Shown: piece by piece, positions 25,914-35,393 of the stretch
Layout of the letters: each line of letters starts with the position of its first letter
How positions within the stretch are numbered: the stretch's first letter is position 1
Assembly: GCA_963763485.1 (NCBI GenBank)
Contig: CAVXOW010000005.1
Span: 992,001-1,056,000, forward strand
DNA: 64,000 nt
Direction: 5' to 3'
Origin: CAWCKS01 sp963763485
Lineage (GTDB): Bacteria > Pseudomonadota > Alphaproteobacteria > Rhizobiales > Xanthobacteraceae
The notes under the pieces: model-generated
Seen by the model: only the letters and a program-made list of their open reading frames with translations
The model's database searches: none
What the model was told of the DNA's origin: nothing
Translations under genes and position numbers: made by a program

Positions 25914-27065
25914 ATGGCGGCCTCGCGCACAAAACCACGACTTCCAGGCGACCCTCACACCTCCGGCGCGGAATCCGCTGCGCTTGGTCCGGAGGTCGTC
26001 ACCGAACGCAGGCGCGGCCGCGGGGCGCAGTCCAACGCGTCGGGCCGCTACGAGCCCACCGCACGCGTTGCTTTCGACGACGGCTGGCAGTCCCTCGAAG
26101 ACCTGCCGCCATTCAAGACCACGATCAGCATCGACACCTCGCGAAAGGTGATCGCGCACAACGACTCGCCCGACGTCGGCTTCGATCGCTCGATCAACCC
26201 CTATCGTGGCTGCGAGCACGGCTGCATCTACTGTTTCGCGCGCCCTACTCATGCCTATCTTGGGCTGTCGCCCGGGCTCGATTTCGAATCCAAGCTGACG
26301 ATCAAGCCTGACGCGCCCGCGTTGCTGGAGAAGGAGCTGGCGGCGCCCGGCTACGAGCCGCGGGTCATCGCGATCGGCACCAACACCGATCCCTATCAGC
26401 CGATCGAGCGTGAACATCGCATCATGCGCGGCATTCTCGAAGTGCTGGAGAAAGCCGGGCATCCTGTGGGCATCGTCACGAAATCCGCGCTTGTCGTCCG
26501 CGACATCGACATCCTCACGCGGATGGCCGAGCGCAATCTCGTCAAGGTCGGTATCTCGGTGACGACGCTCGATGCGAAACTCGCGCGCTCGATGGAGCCA
26601 CGCGCGTCGACGCCCACGAAGCGGCTCGAAGCGCTGCAGAAGCTGACTGCGGCGGGCATCCCGACCAAGGTCATGATCGGTCCGGTGATCCCGGCACTGA
26701 ACGATTCGGAGATGGAACGCATTCTCGATTCGGCGGCGCATCTCGGCGTCAAGGAGGCGAGCTATATCGTGCTGCGCCTTCCGCGCGAAGTGCGCGATCT
26801 GTTCCGTGAATGGCTGATGGCGAACTACCCCGAGCGCTACCGCCACGTCTTCACGCTGATCCGCGATATGCGCGGCGGCAAGGACTACGATTCGCAGTGG
26901 GGGAGTCGGATGACCGGCACCGGTCCGCTGGCCTGGATGATTGGACGGCGCTTCGACATTGCCTGCGACAAGCTCGGGCTGAACAAGAAGCGCGTAAAGC
27001 TCACGACCGATCATTTTGTGCGACCTAACCGCGACGGCAACCAGCTGACCCTGTTCGAGGCGTAG
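25914..27065 (+). CDS. PA0069-family radical SAM protein
   Basis: Radical SAM enzyme of the SplB-like PA0069 group. The cluster-binding Cys are in RGCEHGCIYCFARPTH (C-x3-C-x2-C). VIAIGTNTDPYQPIEREHRI and GIVTKSALVVRDIDIL are family landmarks. The C-terminus ends HFVRPNRDGNQLTLFEA. 383 aa, typical. ATG 25914 is preferred to a GTG two codons earlier. The reaction is not established for this family. A VOC-family gene follows 17 bases later. Confidence 0.9.
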   Translation: MAASRTKPRLPGDPHTSGAESAALGPEVVTERRRGRGAQSNASGRYEPTARVAFDDGWQSLEDLPPFKTTISIDTSRKVIAHNDSPDVGFDRSINPYRGCEHGCIYCFARPTHAYLGLSPGLDFESKLTIKPDAPALLEKELAAPGYEPRVIAIGTNTDPYQPIEREHRIMRGILEVLEKAGHPVGIVTKSALVVRDIDILTRMAERNLVKVGISVTTLDAKLARSMEPRASTPTKRLEALQKLTAAGIPTKVMIGPVIPALNDSEMERILDSAAHLGVKEASYIVLRLPREVRDLFREWLMANYPERYRHVFTLIRDMRGGKDYDSQWGSRMTGTGPLAWMIGRRFDIACDKLGLNKKRVKLTTDHFVRPNRDGNQLTLFEA

Positions 27066-27082
27066 AGTTCGAGGCGTAATCG

Positions 27083-27532
27083 ATGGTCGAAAAATCTCCG
27101 GCCGTGCGATTCACAGTGGTGACGCTCGGCGTCGCCGACATGAGGCGCAGTATCGCCTTCTACGAGCGGCTTGGCTTTGCGCGAAAGATGCGCGCGACAG
27201 GCGAGGAGGTGGCGTTCTTCGAAACCGGCGCCTCGGTGCTTGCGCTCTATCGCTGGGACAAGCTCGCGGCCGACGCGTTGTTGCCGGATCGGCCACGACC
27301 CCAGGCGTTTCGTGGTGTGACCCTGGCGTGGAACTGCTCAAGTCCCGGCGAGGTCGATGCCGTGATGGTCCACGCGCTGGCGCAGGGCGCCCGGCTGTTG
27401 AAGGCGGCGCACCGGACCGACTACGGCGGGTATTCGGGATATTTTGCCGATCCGGACGATCACCCGTGGGAAGTGGTGGTCGCGCCCGGCGTCGAGGTCA
27501 CGGCCGATGGCCGCGTGCGGCTGCCCGACTAG
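27083..27532 (+). CDS. VOC-family (glyoxalase-like) protein
   Basis: 149 residues with the paired beta-alpha-beta-beta-beta units of the vicinal-oxygen-chelate fold: VVTLGVADMRRSIAFYERLG, EEVAFFETGASVLALYRWD, then GVTLAWNCSSPGEVDAVMVH and GYSGYFADPDDHPWEVVVAP. The last has the PDxHxWE-type C-terminal metal Glu. Likely a metal-dependent lyase, dioxygenase or antibiotic-binding protein; the substrate is not predictable. Probably co-transcribed with the radical SAM gene before it. Confidence 0.85.
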   Translation: MVEKSPAVRFTVVTLGVADMRRSIAFYERLGFARKMRATGEEVAFFETGASVLALYRWDKLAADALLPDRPRPQAFRGVTLAWNCSSPGEVDAVMVHALAQGARLLKAAHRTDYGGYSGYFADPDDHPWEVVVAPGVEVTADGRVRLPD

Positions 27533-27613
27533 CAGGACTGCATCGGCTGAATAACGGGGAAGCCCGAGAGTTCCGCGGTTGCGCCGGCGAAGCGCGGGCG
27601 GCACCATCGGCCC

Positions 27614-28375
27614 ATGAGTCGAGACAACGCCAAGCGCGCGCCAAAGGGCCCAAAGGAAAAGGACCCGAAGGACGAGGGTGCCGCGGAGAAGAGCGCGCCG
27701 CCGCCGCCGAAGCCGCCAAGCTTTCGCCGCGAGCGCAAGCTGTTCGCCAACGGCGTACGCGTCGTGGCCGGTTGCGATGAAGCCGGCCGCGGTCCGCTCG
27801 CCGGACCCGTGGTCGCGGCTGCGGTCATCCTCGATCCCAACAAGATTCCGCGCGGTATTGACGATTCGAAGCGGCTGACCGCGGACGAGCGCGAGCGGCT
27901 GTTCGACAAGATTTGCACCACCGCGTCCTTTGCGGTTGCCGTGGCGTCGCCTGCGCGTATCGACCGTGACAACATCCTGCGCGCATCGCTGTGGGCGCTG
28001 GCCCGTGCCGTCAAGGCGCTGGCGGTCGAGCCGGAGCACGTATTCGTCGACGGCCGCGACCGCATCGCCGTCGACTGCGATTGCGAGGCCGTGATCGGCG
28101 GCGATGGCATCGTGCTGTCGATCGCGGCCGCATCGATCGTGGCGAAGGTGACGCGCGACCGGCTGATGGCCCGCCTTGCGTCGGAATGCCCGGGGTACGG
28201 CTTCGAAAGCCACATGGGCTACAGCGTTCCGCAGCATCTCGCCGCTCTGCGCGAGCTCGGCCCCACCGTGCATCATCGCCGGTCATTCGCGCCAGTTGCC
28301 GCTCTGCTGCGAGGAGACGAGGTCGTTGAGCAGGAAGCGTTTGGCTTCATGGCCGACGAAGCTGCGGCAGGGTAG
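27614..28375 (+). CDS. rnhB: Ribonuclease HII
   Basis: Removes ribonucleotides from DNA and RNA/DNA hybrids. VAGCDEAGRGPLAGPVVAAA carries the first catalytic Asp and Glu. DDSKRLTADERERL, VFVDGRDRIAVDCDCEAVIG and SIAAASIVAKVTRDRLM follow. The C-terminus GYSVPQHLAALRELGPTVHH is typical. About 45 residues before the domain are Lys/Pro-rich (KGPKEKDPKDEGAAEKSAPP), an extension absent from most RNase HII. 253 aa. Confidence 0.95.
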   Translation: MSRDNAKRAPKGPKEKDPKDEGAAEKSAPPPPKPPSFRRERKLFANGVRVVAGCDEAGRGPLAGPVVAAAVILDPNKIPRGIDDSKRLTADERERLFDKICTTASFAVAVASPARIDRDNILRASLWALARAVKALAVEPEHVFVDGRDRIAVDCDCEAVIGGDGIVLSIAAASIVAKVTRDRLMARLASECPGYGFESHMGYSVPQHLAALRELGPTVHHRRSFAPVAALLRGDEVVEQEAFGFMADEAAAG

Positions 28376-28465
28376 GGCGGAAATCGCACTGCAATCGGTT
28401 GCCTCGATCCCGCGCGGCCACTATCAAAGGCTGATCACTCTTCCGTCGCGGCCGCATTGCATCTC

Positions 28466-29989
28466 ATGCGCTTCACGTCCTTGATCGTCGAACTGGTGCG
28501 CGCGCGGCCGAAGCTCGTGGCGTGGCTGGTGACGCTGATTGCCGCTGCAATCTGGCTGATCGTGCCACTGATCCTGTTTTCGAGCCCGCCGGGCAACGTT
28601 GCCGACGTGCTGGCGTTCGGCCGCGAATATGTGCTCGGCACCGATCTCGGACCGCCGCTGGCGTTGTGGCTCGCCGACATTGCGTTCCGGTTTGCCGGCA
28701 ACCACATGATCGGCGTCTACCTTTTGTCGCAACTGTGCTTTGTCATTGCATTCTGGACGCTGTTTCGTCTCGGTGAGCTGATTGTCGGTCCGCAGCAGTC
28801 GGCGCTCGCCGTTGGGCTGACGGCAACGGTCACTGCGTTCAGCTTTCCCAATGTTGAATTCGGCCCGTACGTGCTGGCCGAGCCGCTTTGGGCGCTGGTG
28901 TTGCTCAATGCCTGGCGGATCATTGGGCTTGGCAAGCGCGACGCCTGGTTTGCGCTCTCGATGAACGCCGGCCTGTTGTTGCTCACCACCTACGCCGGCT
29001 TTCTGCTGCTCGGCCTCCTGATCGCCTTTGCGTTGGTGACACCACGCGGACGCAGCGCGCTGAGTTCGTTCGATCCGGTGTTTGCGCTGGTCGTGATTGT
29101 CGTGATGCTGGCGCCATACCTCGTCTTTCTCGCGCGCGCGGACCTGTTCTCGGCGGCGCAACTCGCGGCCCTGCACGACTGGCAGGCCATGCTGGCGCGC
29201 TGGGCACACTTGTTCGGCGGGCTCGTCCTGGCGCTGCTCGGCGTGGTCGTGCTGGCGCTCGCAAACTCCTCGCGGCTCACCAGCGATCCGGATCAGGCGC
29301 CCGTGATCTACCGGCCGCCAATCGATCCGCTCGGCCGGCAATTCGTACTCTACTTCACGCTCGCGCCAGCAATTGTCGCGAGTGTGATCTCGGCAATGTT
29401 CGGCCTTGATGATGTCTTCGGCGGCGCTGGCGCCGCGCTCTTGATGGTGGGGCTCGCCACCATCGTTCTCGCCGGCGACCTGATCTATCTGCGGCGGCAG
29501 CGCATGCTGCGGGTGATCTGGACCTGGATCATCGCCGCGCCCGTGCTGTTCCTGCTCGGCCTGACCTTCATCGAGCCATGGGTCGGCGGCGCCGAGGTCA
29601 AGACCATGATGCCGGCCTCCGAAATCGGTGCGTTCTTCGGCGACAGCTATTTTCGCCGCACCGGCCAGCAGTTGACGGCGGTCGCCGGAGATCCCGAACT
29701 TGCAGCGCTGGTTGGCTACAGCGTGGGGCCTCGGCCGCATCTGCTGCTCGACGAGACGCCGGAACGCACGCCCTGGCTGACGATCGCGCAATTCAACGAA
29801 ACCGGGGGGCTTGTGGTCTGGCGAGCGGCCGATACCGCGGGCACGCCACCGGAGGCGATCGCGCGCCACTTCCCCGGCCTCGTGCCGGAAGTACCGCGCT
29901 CGTTCGCGCGCTACCTCGACGGCCGTCAGCCGCGGCTCCGCGTCGGCTGGGGCATCATCCGGCCGAAGACCACGGCCTCGTCGCAATAG
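28466..29989 (+). CDS. GT39/ArnT-like multi-pass membrane glycosyltransferase
   Basis: About 507 residues with roughly ten membrane helices in the N-terminal two thirds and a soluble C-terminal domain. After the first helix, REYVLGTDLGPPLALWLADI occupies the place of the acidic catalytic loop in polyprenyl-phosphate-dependent GT-C enzymes. VEFGPYVLAEPLWALVLLNA is also GT39-like. The expected donor is an undecaprenyl- or decaprenyl-phosphate sugar with the active site facing the periplasm; the acceptor is unknown. I took ATG 28466 over the TTG three codons earlier. Confidence 0.7.
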   Translation: MRFTSLIVELVRARPKLVAWLVTLIAAAIWLIVPLILFSSPPGNVADVLAFGREYVLGTDLGPPLALWLADIAFRFAGNHMIGVYLLSQLCFVIAFWTLFRLGELIVGPQQSALAVGLTATVTAFSFPNVEFGPYVLAEPLWALVLLNAWRIIGLGKRDAWFALSMNAGLLLLTTYAGFLLLGLLIAFALVTPRGRSALSSFDPVFALVVIVVMLAPYLVFLARADLFSAAQLAALHDWQAMLARWAHLFGGLVLALLGVVVLALANSSRLTSDPDQAPVIYRPPIDPLGRQFVLYFTLAPAIVASVISAMFGLDDVFGGAGAALLMVGLATIVLAGDLIYLRRQRMLRVIWTWIIAAPVLFLLGLTFIEPWVGGAEVKTMMPASEIGAFFGDSYFRRTGQQLTAVAGDPELAALVGYSVGPRPHLLLDETPERTPWLTIAQFNETGGLVVWRAADTAGTPPEAIARHFPGLVPEVPRSFARYLDGRQPRLRVGWGIIRPKTTASSQ

Positions 29990-30071
29990 CACCGCAGTGG
30001 AAAAAAGCGGGGCCCGCAACGCGCCGCTCCGGTTACGGTCTATGCTACCTCGTCTTCAAGCGGAGGGGGCG

Positions 30072-31391
30072 ATGGCGGAGCAGGAAACGACGTTTCTCGA
30101 GCGGCAGTTTGGATTGACGGCGTCCGGGACGTCGGTTCATACCGAGTTCGTCGCCGGGCTCACCACATTCCTGACGATGGTCTACATCGTGTTCGTCAAC
30201 CCGCTGATCCTTTCCAACGCGGGGATGGACAAGGGCGCGGTGTTCGTTGCGACCTGCCTTGCGGCCGCGGTGTCGACCCTCGTCATGGCGTTCTACGCCA
30301 ACTATCCGATCGCGCTTGCACCCGGCATGGGGCTGAACGCGTTCTTCGCCTTCACCGTGGTCATCGCCGACAAGTACACGTGGCAGCAGGCGCTGGCCGC
30401 GGTGTTTTGCTCGGGTGTGCTGTTCTTCCTGCTGTCGATCTTCCGTATCCGCGAATACATCATCAATGCGATCCCGCGGAACCTGAAGTTCGCGATCTCC
30501 GCGGGCGTGGGCCTGTTTCTCGGCATCATCGCGCTGGAGCAGGCCAAGATCGTCGTTGCAAGCCCGGCGACCCTGGTGATGCTCGGGCCGCTGTCCGGAG
30601 CGGGGAGCCTCGCGCCGCTATTGTGCCTGCTCGGCTTCGTGCTGATCGTCGCGTTGAACGCGCGAAAGATCATCGGTGGCACCCTGATCGGCATTCTCGT
30701 CGTCGCATTGATCGGATTGCCGCTCGGGCTGACGAGCTTTGGCGGTATCGTCTCGCTGCCGCCGTCGCTGGCGCCGACCCTGTTCCAGCTCGATTTCTCG
30801 CGCGCCACCGAGCTGACCTTCATCGTCATCGTCTTCAGCTTCCTGTTCATCGATGTGTTCGACAATGCCGGCACGTTGATCGGCGTCACCCATCGCGCCG
30901 GCCTGACCGACAAGGACGGCAATTTGCGGCGCATGAAGCAGGCGCTGATCTCGGACAGCTTTGCCGCGATGTTTGGGTCCCTGATCGGCACCTCGACGAC
31001 AACGAGCTATATCGAAAGCGCCGCCGGCGTGGCGGCCGGCGGCCGTACCGGGCTGACCGCAGTGTTCGTTGCGATCTTCTTTCTCCTCGCACTGTTCTTC
31101 GCGCCGCTCGCCGGCATGATTCCGGCCTATGCGTCATCCGCGGCGCTGCTCTATGTCGCCTGCGTCATGGCGCGCGGGCTCGCCGAGATCGACTGGGACG
31201 ATGCCACCGAGTATGCGCCGGCCGTGGTCGCTGCGATCACCATGCCGCTGACGTACTCGATCGCGACCGGCATCGGCCTCGGCTTCATCACCTATGCGGT
31301 CGCGAAGCTGGTCGCCGGCAAATTCGCGGACACAAAGCCTGCAGTGATCGTATTAGCGGCATTGTTCGCAGTAAAATTTGTGATGGGGTAG
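30072..31391 (+). CDS. AzgA-type NCS2 purine permease
   Basis: Proton-coupled guanine/hypoxanthine/adenine uptake permease. The start ATG 30072 is preceded by GGAGGGGG. About 439 residues and ~13 membrane helices: AGLTTFLTMVYIVFVNPLIL, ALAPGMGLNAFFAFTVV, IVFSFLFIDVFDNAGTLIGV (substrate-binding Asp) and GSLIGTSTTTSYIESAAGVA are the AzgA family signatures. The C-terminal part contains EYAPAVVAAITMPLTYSIAT. It stands alone; no purine riboswitch was seen upstream. Confidence 0.93.
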   Translation: MAEQETTFLERQFGLTASGTSVHTEFVAGLTTFLTMVYIVFVNPLILSNAGMDKGAVFVATCLAAAVSTLVMAFYANYPIALAPGMGLNAFFAFTVVIADKYTWQQALAAVFCSGVLFFLLSIFRIREYIINAIPRNLKFAISAGVGLFLGIIALEQAKIVVASPATLVMLGPLSGAGSLAPLLCLLGFVLIVALNARKIIGGTLIGILVVALIGLPLGLTSFGGIVSLPPSLAPTLFQLDFSRATELTFIVIVFSFLFIDVFDNAGTLIGVTHRAGLTDKDGNLRRMKQALISDSFAAMFGSLIGTSTTTSYIESAAGVAAGGRTGLTAVFVAIFFLLALFFAPLAGMIPAYASSAALLYVACVMARGLAEIDWDDATEYAPAVVAAITMPLTYSIATGIGLGFITYAVAKLVAGKFADTKPAVIVLAALFAVKFVMG

Positions 31392-31411
31392 CGCGCGTCG
31401 GAGGATGACGG

Positions 31412-31816
31412 ATGGCATTGAACGGCAGCTGCCTGTGTGGCGCAGTGCGCTACGAGATCGACCAGCTCGACACGCCAATCGGCCACTGCCATTGCACGAC
31501 ATGCCGCAAGGCTCATGCGGCGGCGTTCGCATCGACCGCGCGGGTGACGCGCTCGCATTTTCGCTGGCGCGCCGGGCAGGACGCGCTGGGCGCGTTTAAA
31601 TCGTCACCCGGCCGCTACAGGCGCTTCTGCTCGCGTTGCGGCAGCCACATCCTCGCTGAGCAGCTCGAAGACCCCCACATCGTGTTGCGCGTTGCAACAC
31701 TTGACGATGACCCCGGTGTACGGCCGGTCGTGCACATCTTCATTGCCGACGCCGCGCCCTGGCTCGACGAGGGCGACGACCTGCCGCGCTATCTGACATG
31801 GCCGCCCGGGCGCTAA
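31412..31816 (+). CDS. GFA-family (CENP-V/GFA) zinc protein
   Basis: 134 residues of the glutathione-dependent formaldehyde-activating enzyme fold. Zinc ligands lie in GSCLCGAVRYE, GHCHCTTCRKAH and RRFCSRCGSHIL. Only some family members act on S-hydroxymethylglutathione, so the substrate is open. GGAGG sits 9 bases before ATG. It begins 20 bases after azgA and may share its transcript. Confidence 0.9.
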   Translation: MALNGSCLCGAVRYEIDQLDTPIGHCHCTTCRKAHAAAFASTARVTRSHFRWRAGQDALGAFKSSPGRYRRFCSRCGSHILAEQLEDPHIVLRVATLDDDPGVRPVVHIFIADAAPWLDEGDDLPRYLTWPPGR

Positions 31817-31884
31817 CGGCACTGGTCGCGCCGTTGTAGTCGGGCGATAGTCTCTTCCAACCAAACTAAGAGTGGGAGGTCGCA

Positions 31885-32772
31885 GTGAAAGTTGGCTTTG
31901 TCGGGGTCGGCAGCATGGGCGGGCCGATGTCCCGCAATCTCGTCTCCAAATCGAACCACGAGGTCACGGTCTTCGACCTCAATGCGAAGGCGATCGATGC
32001 CTGCGTTGCCGTCGGTGCCAAGCGTGGCACCAGCGTCGCCGCGGTCGCCAAGGATTCAGAAGTCGTGATGCTGTCGTTACCGACGCCGAAGCATGTCGAA
32101 CAGGTGGTGCTGGGAGCCGATGGAGTTGTCGCAAATGCGAAGCCCGGTACGGTTTTGATCGATTTCTCCACCAACTCGCCTTCACTGATGAAGACGGTGG
32201 CGGGAAAGCTCGCCGAGAAGGGGATTGCGCTGGTCGAGGCGCCGGTCACCGGCGGCGTGATCAAGGCGACCGACGGCACCTTGACCATCATCTGCGGCGG
32301 CGATGAAGCGGTCGTCGAGCGGCAGCGCCCGCTGCTTGCGGCGATCGGAGCGCTCGTCGTCTACACCGGGCCGCACGGCTCCGCTTCCGTCGCAAAGCTC
32401 GTCAACAACATGCTGGCGCTGTGCAACTCGGCCGTCGCCATCGAAGGCATGATGATTGCGAAGATGGCCGGTGTCGATCTCAGCCGGATCGTCGAGGTGA
32501 TCGCCAACGGCTCCGGACTCAGCAATGCGTTCCGCGGCGTTACCAGCCGCGCCATGAAGGGCAAGTTCGAGCCGAGCTTCGCACTCGATCTCGCCTACAA
32601 GGACATGTCGCTTGCGATCGATCTTGCCACCGAACACGACGTGCCCGGCATGGTCGCCCCGCAAGTGCTCAACCTGATGCGGATGGCGCGCGGCCTTGGC
32701 CTCGGGCAGGACAACTCCAGCTCGGTGCTCAAGGTCTATGAGAAGATTCTCGGCAAGGAGGTGCGGCTCTAG
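31885..32772 (+). CDS. 3-hydroxyisobutyrate dehydrogenase-family NAD(P)-dependent oxidoreductase
   Basis: Beta-hydroxyacid dehydrogenase. GTG start at 31885 after GGGAGG. The Rossmann motif is VGFVGVGSMGGPMSRNLVSK. The substrate segment LVEAPVTGGVIKATDGTLTI matches the DAPVSGG family signature, and AKLVNNMLALCNSAVAIEGM carries the catalytic Lys (K in VAKLVNN). 295 aa. Likely substrates include 3-hydroxyisobutyrate, tartronate semialdehyde or a similar short acid. Its end overlaps the end of the convergent uracil-DNA glycosylase gene by 4 bases. Confidence 0.9.
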   Translation: MKVGFVGVGSMGGPMSRNLVSKSNHEVTVFDLNAKAIDACVAVGAKRGTSVAAVAKDSEVVMLSLPTPKHVEQVVLGADGVVANAKPGTVLIDFSTNSPSLMKTVAGKLAEKGIALVEAPVTGGVIKATDGTLTIICGGDEAVVERQRPLLAAIGALVVYTGPHGSASVAKLVNNMLALCNSAVAIEGMMIAKMAGVDLSRIVEVIANGSGLSNAFRGVTSRAMKGKFEPSFALDLAYKDMSLAIDLATEHDVPGMVAPQVLNLMRMARGLGLGQDNSSSVLKVYEKILGKEVRL

Positions 32773-33587
32773 CTGGGCGTTCCGGCCGCCAACGCCTTTC
32801 TGATGGCGCGGAAATCCTGCCAAGCCAGCCGCTTGTAGGCCGGCGAACGCAGGAGATATGCTGGATGGAACGACGCCATCGCGCGGATCGTCCGCGTGCC
32901 GGTGTCGTAGTCCATCCACCGCCCGCGCGTACGCATGATGCCTTCCTTGGTGCCGAGGATGCCCTGGCTCGACGGATTGCCGAGACAGACCAGCACGTCC
33001 GGATTCACGAGCTCGATCTGGCGGCGGATGAACGGCAGGCAGATCTGCGTCTCCTGCGGCGTCGGCGTGCGGTTGCCCGGCGGTCGCCAGGGAATGATGT
33101 TGGCGATGTAGACGCTGGAGTTGTCGAGGCCGATCGAGGCCAGCATCAAGTCGAGCAGTTTTCCGGAACGGCCGACGAAGGGCTCGCCGGCGAGGTCCTC
33201 GTCGCGGCCGGGCGCTTCGCCAACGAACATGATCTTCGCCTGTGGATTGCCGCGCGAGAACACGAGTTGTGTCGCGGTTGCCTTCAAGGCGCAGCCATCG
33301 AAATTGTTCAGGAGCTCGCGCAGCTCGTCGAGCGTCCGGGCCGAGCTTGCGGCTTCGCGCGCCGCCATGGCGGCGACGTCGGGTGCGGGGGGCGCCGACG
33401 GAGCGGTGACCGGCGTCTGCGGTGCCATCGTCGGGCGCCCGGTCTCGACCAGTTGTGACGGCACGGCCGGCGCCGGCGCTGGCTCAGGCGCCAGCCGATT
33501 GATCGGCTGTTCAGTCAGCGCGGCGTCGACTCCCGCGTCGATATAGAAGCGGAGCAGCTGTTCGGCGGTGGGTGACGGTTCGATCAT
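32769..33587 (-). CDS. Uracil-DNA glycosylase, family 4-like
   Basis: Excises uracil from DNA. The N-terminal ~85 residues are a Pro/Ala-rich extension. Core motifs: KIMFVGEAPGRDEDLAGEPF (uracil-binding motif 1), YIANIIPWRPPGNRTPTPQE and MASFHPAYLLRSPAYKR (motif 2, HPxxLL). In family 4 enzymes four Cys bind a [4Fe-4S] cluster. Here the first pair, normally CxxC, reads C-A-L-K, so one ligand is replaced. Other Cys lie in QICLPFIRRQ and VLVCLGNPS. 272 aa. It is convergent with the preceding dehydrogenase gene. Confidence 0.9.
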   Translation of the reverse strand: MIEPSPTAEQLLRFYIDAGVDAALTEQPINRLAPEPAPAPAVPSQLVETGRPTMAPQTPVTAPSAPPAPDVAAMAAREAASSARTLDELRELLNNFDGCALKATATQLVFSRGNPQAKIMFVGEAPGRDEDLAGEPFVGRSGKLLDLMLASIGLDNSSVYIANIIPWRPPGNRTPTPQETQICLPFIRRQIELVNPDVLVCLGNPSSQGILGTKEGIMRTRGRWMDYDTGTRTIRAMASFHPAYLLRSPAYKRLAWQDFRAIRKALAAGTPS

Positions 33588-33728
33588 CTGTTGGACAAGG
33601 TTTCGCGATCCAATCTAGTCAGTCGTCGCCCGCGACGGAATGGCCGCAAGGCATTTCCGTGGTTGTTCTCCGCGCAAAAATCGTAAAGAACAGACTTAAA
33701 GAACCTTGAGAAACGCCAGAGGAATCCC

Positions 33729-35393
33729 ATGAGCGACGACGTGCTGCCCCCCCGTGACTCCATGGAATTCGACGTGGTGATTGTCGGCGGTGGCCCGTCC
33801 GGCCTTGCCGCAGCGATCCGCCTGAAGCAGGTCAATCCGGAGCTTACGGTGGTGCTGGTCGAGAAGGGCTCCGAGGTCGGCGCACACATTCTGTCGGGCG
33901 CGGTGATCGATCCGATCTCGCTCGACAAGCTTATTCCGGACTGGCGCGGGGACCCCGACTGTCCCCTGAAGACGCAGGTCGAGGACGATCGCTTCTACTG
34001 GATGACGAAGGGCGGCGCGATCAGGCTGCCCAACTTCATCATACCGCCGCTGATGCACAATCATCATTATAGCTACATCGGCTCGCTGGGCATGGTGTGC
34101 CGCTGGCTCGCGACCAAGGCGGAGGCGCTCGGGGTCGAGATCTATCCCGGCTTTGCTGCGACTGAAGTGGTTTACGGCGAGGGCGGCGAGGTCAAAGGCA
34201 TCGCCACCGGCGACATGGGTATCGCCAAAGATGGGTCGCACAAGGATTCCTACACGCGCGGCATGGAGCTGCTCGGCAAGTACACGCTGTTCGCCGAAGG
34301 CGCGCGCGGCAGCCTGACCAAGCAGCTGATCGCGAAGTTTGGCCTCGACAAGAATTCCGAGCCGCCGAAGTTCGGCATCGGATTGAAGGAAGTTTGGGAG
34401 ATTGATCCGGCCAAGCACAAGAAGGGTTTGATCCAGCATTCATTTGGCTGGCCGCTCGACCTTTCGACCGGCGGCGGATCCTTCCTCTATCACTACGACG
34501 ACAACCTGGTTGCGGTCGGCTTCGTCATTCACCTGAACTACGAGAATCCGTACCTCTCGCCGTTCGATGAGTTCCAGCGCTTCAAGACCCACCCGTCGAT
34601 CGCGCCGATCTTCGAGAACGCAAAGCGCCTCGCCTATGGCGCGCGTGCCATCACCGAGGGCGGCTATCAATCGGTACCAAGGCTGACCTTCAAGGGCGGA
34701 GCCCTGATCGGCTGCGCGGCAGGCTTCGTCAACGTCCCGCGCATCAAGGGCGTGCACAATGCGATGGGCACCGGGATGCAGGGTGCCGAAGCGGTTGCCG
34801 CCGCGATCGCCGCCGGGCGCGCCAACGACGAACTCACCGACTACGAGAACGGCTGGCGCGATTCCGCTGTCGGCAAGGACCTGTTCAAAGTCCGCAACGT
34901 AAAGCCGCTGTGGTCGAAGCTCGGCACCGTGCTCGGCGTCGGTCTCGGCGGCTTCGATATGTGGATGAACACGCTGTTCGGGTTCTCGCTGTTCGGCACT
35001 GTTGGCCATGGTAAGCCGGATCGTGCGACGCTCAGCCCCGCCACGAGCTACGCACCGTTGCCTCCGCTGAAGCCGGATGGCAAGCTCACGTTCGACAAAC
35101 TGTCGTCGGTATTCCTCTCCAACACCAATCATGAGGAGGACCAGCCCGTCCATCTCAAGGTCAAGGACATGGCGCTACAGACGAAGTCGGAGCACGATAT
35201 TTTCGCCGGTCCGTCGAACCGGTACTGTCCCGCCGGAGTCTATGAATGGGTCGAGGAGGGCAGTGCGCCGAAGTTTGTGATCAACGCGCAGAACTGCGTC
35301 CACTGCAAAACCTGCGACATCAAGGATCCGAACGGCAACATCACCTGGGTTCCACCGGAAGGCGGTGGCGGCCCGAATTATCAGGCGATGTAA
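33729..35393 (+). CDS. Electron transfer flavoprotein-ubiquinone oxidoreductase
   Basis: Inner-membrane-associated enzyme that passes electrons from ETF (fatty-acid and amino-acid oxidation) to ubiquinone. 554 aa, full length. FAD motif FDVVIVGGGPSGLAAAIRLK, GAHILSGAVIDPISLDKL, FAEGARGSLTKQLIAKFGLD and IGCAAGFVNVPRIKGVHNAM. The C-terminal [4Fe-4S] site is NRYCPAGVYEW plus NCVHCKTCDIKDPNGNITW. The start follows AGAGGAATCCC. No etfAB in the window. Confidence 0.96.
   Translation: MSDDVLPPRDSMEFDVVIVGGGPSGLAAAIRLKQVNPELTVVLVEKGSEVGAHILSGAVIDPISLDKLIPDWRGDPDCPLKTQVEDDRFYWMTKGGAIRLPNFIIPPLMHNHHYSYIGSLGMVCRWLATKAEALGVEIYPGFAATEVVYGEGGEVKGIATGDMGIAKDGSHKDSYTRGMELLGKYTLFAEGARGSLTKQLIAKFGLDKNSEPPKFGIGLKEVWEIDPAKHKKGLIQHSFGWPLDLSTGGGSFLYHYDDNLVAVGFVIHLNYENPYLSPFDEFQRFKTHPSIAPIFENAKRLAYGARAITEGGYQSVPRLTFKGGALIGCAAGFVNVPRIKGVHNAMGTGMQGAEAVAAAIAAGRANDELTDYENGWRDSAVGKDLFKVRNVKPLWSKLGTVLGVGLGGFDMWMNTLFGFSLFGTVGHGKPDRATLSPATSYAPLPPLKPDGKLTFDKLSSVFLSNTNHEEDQPVHLKVKDMALQTKSEHDIFAGPSNRYCPAGVYEWVEEGSAPKFVINAQNCVHCKTCDIKDPNGNITWVPPEGGGGPNYQAM

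Noticed and set aside
28424..30019. 531-residue minus-strand open frame
   Set aside because: Antisense to the GT39-like membrane protein; very rich in Arg, Gln and His with no motif.
30000..30071. Search for a purine riboswitch before the AzgA-type permease
   Set aside because: The gap is too short and lacks the conserved three-way junction sequence.
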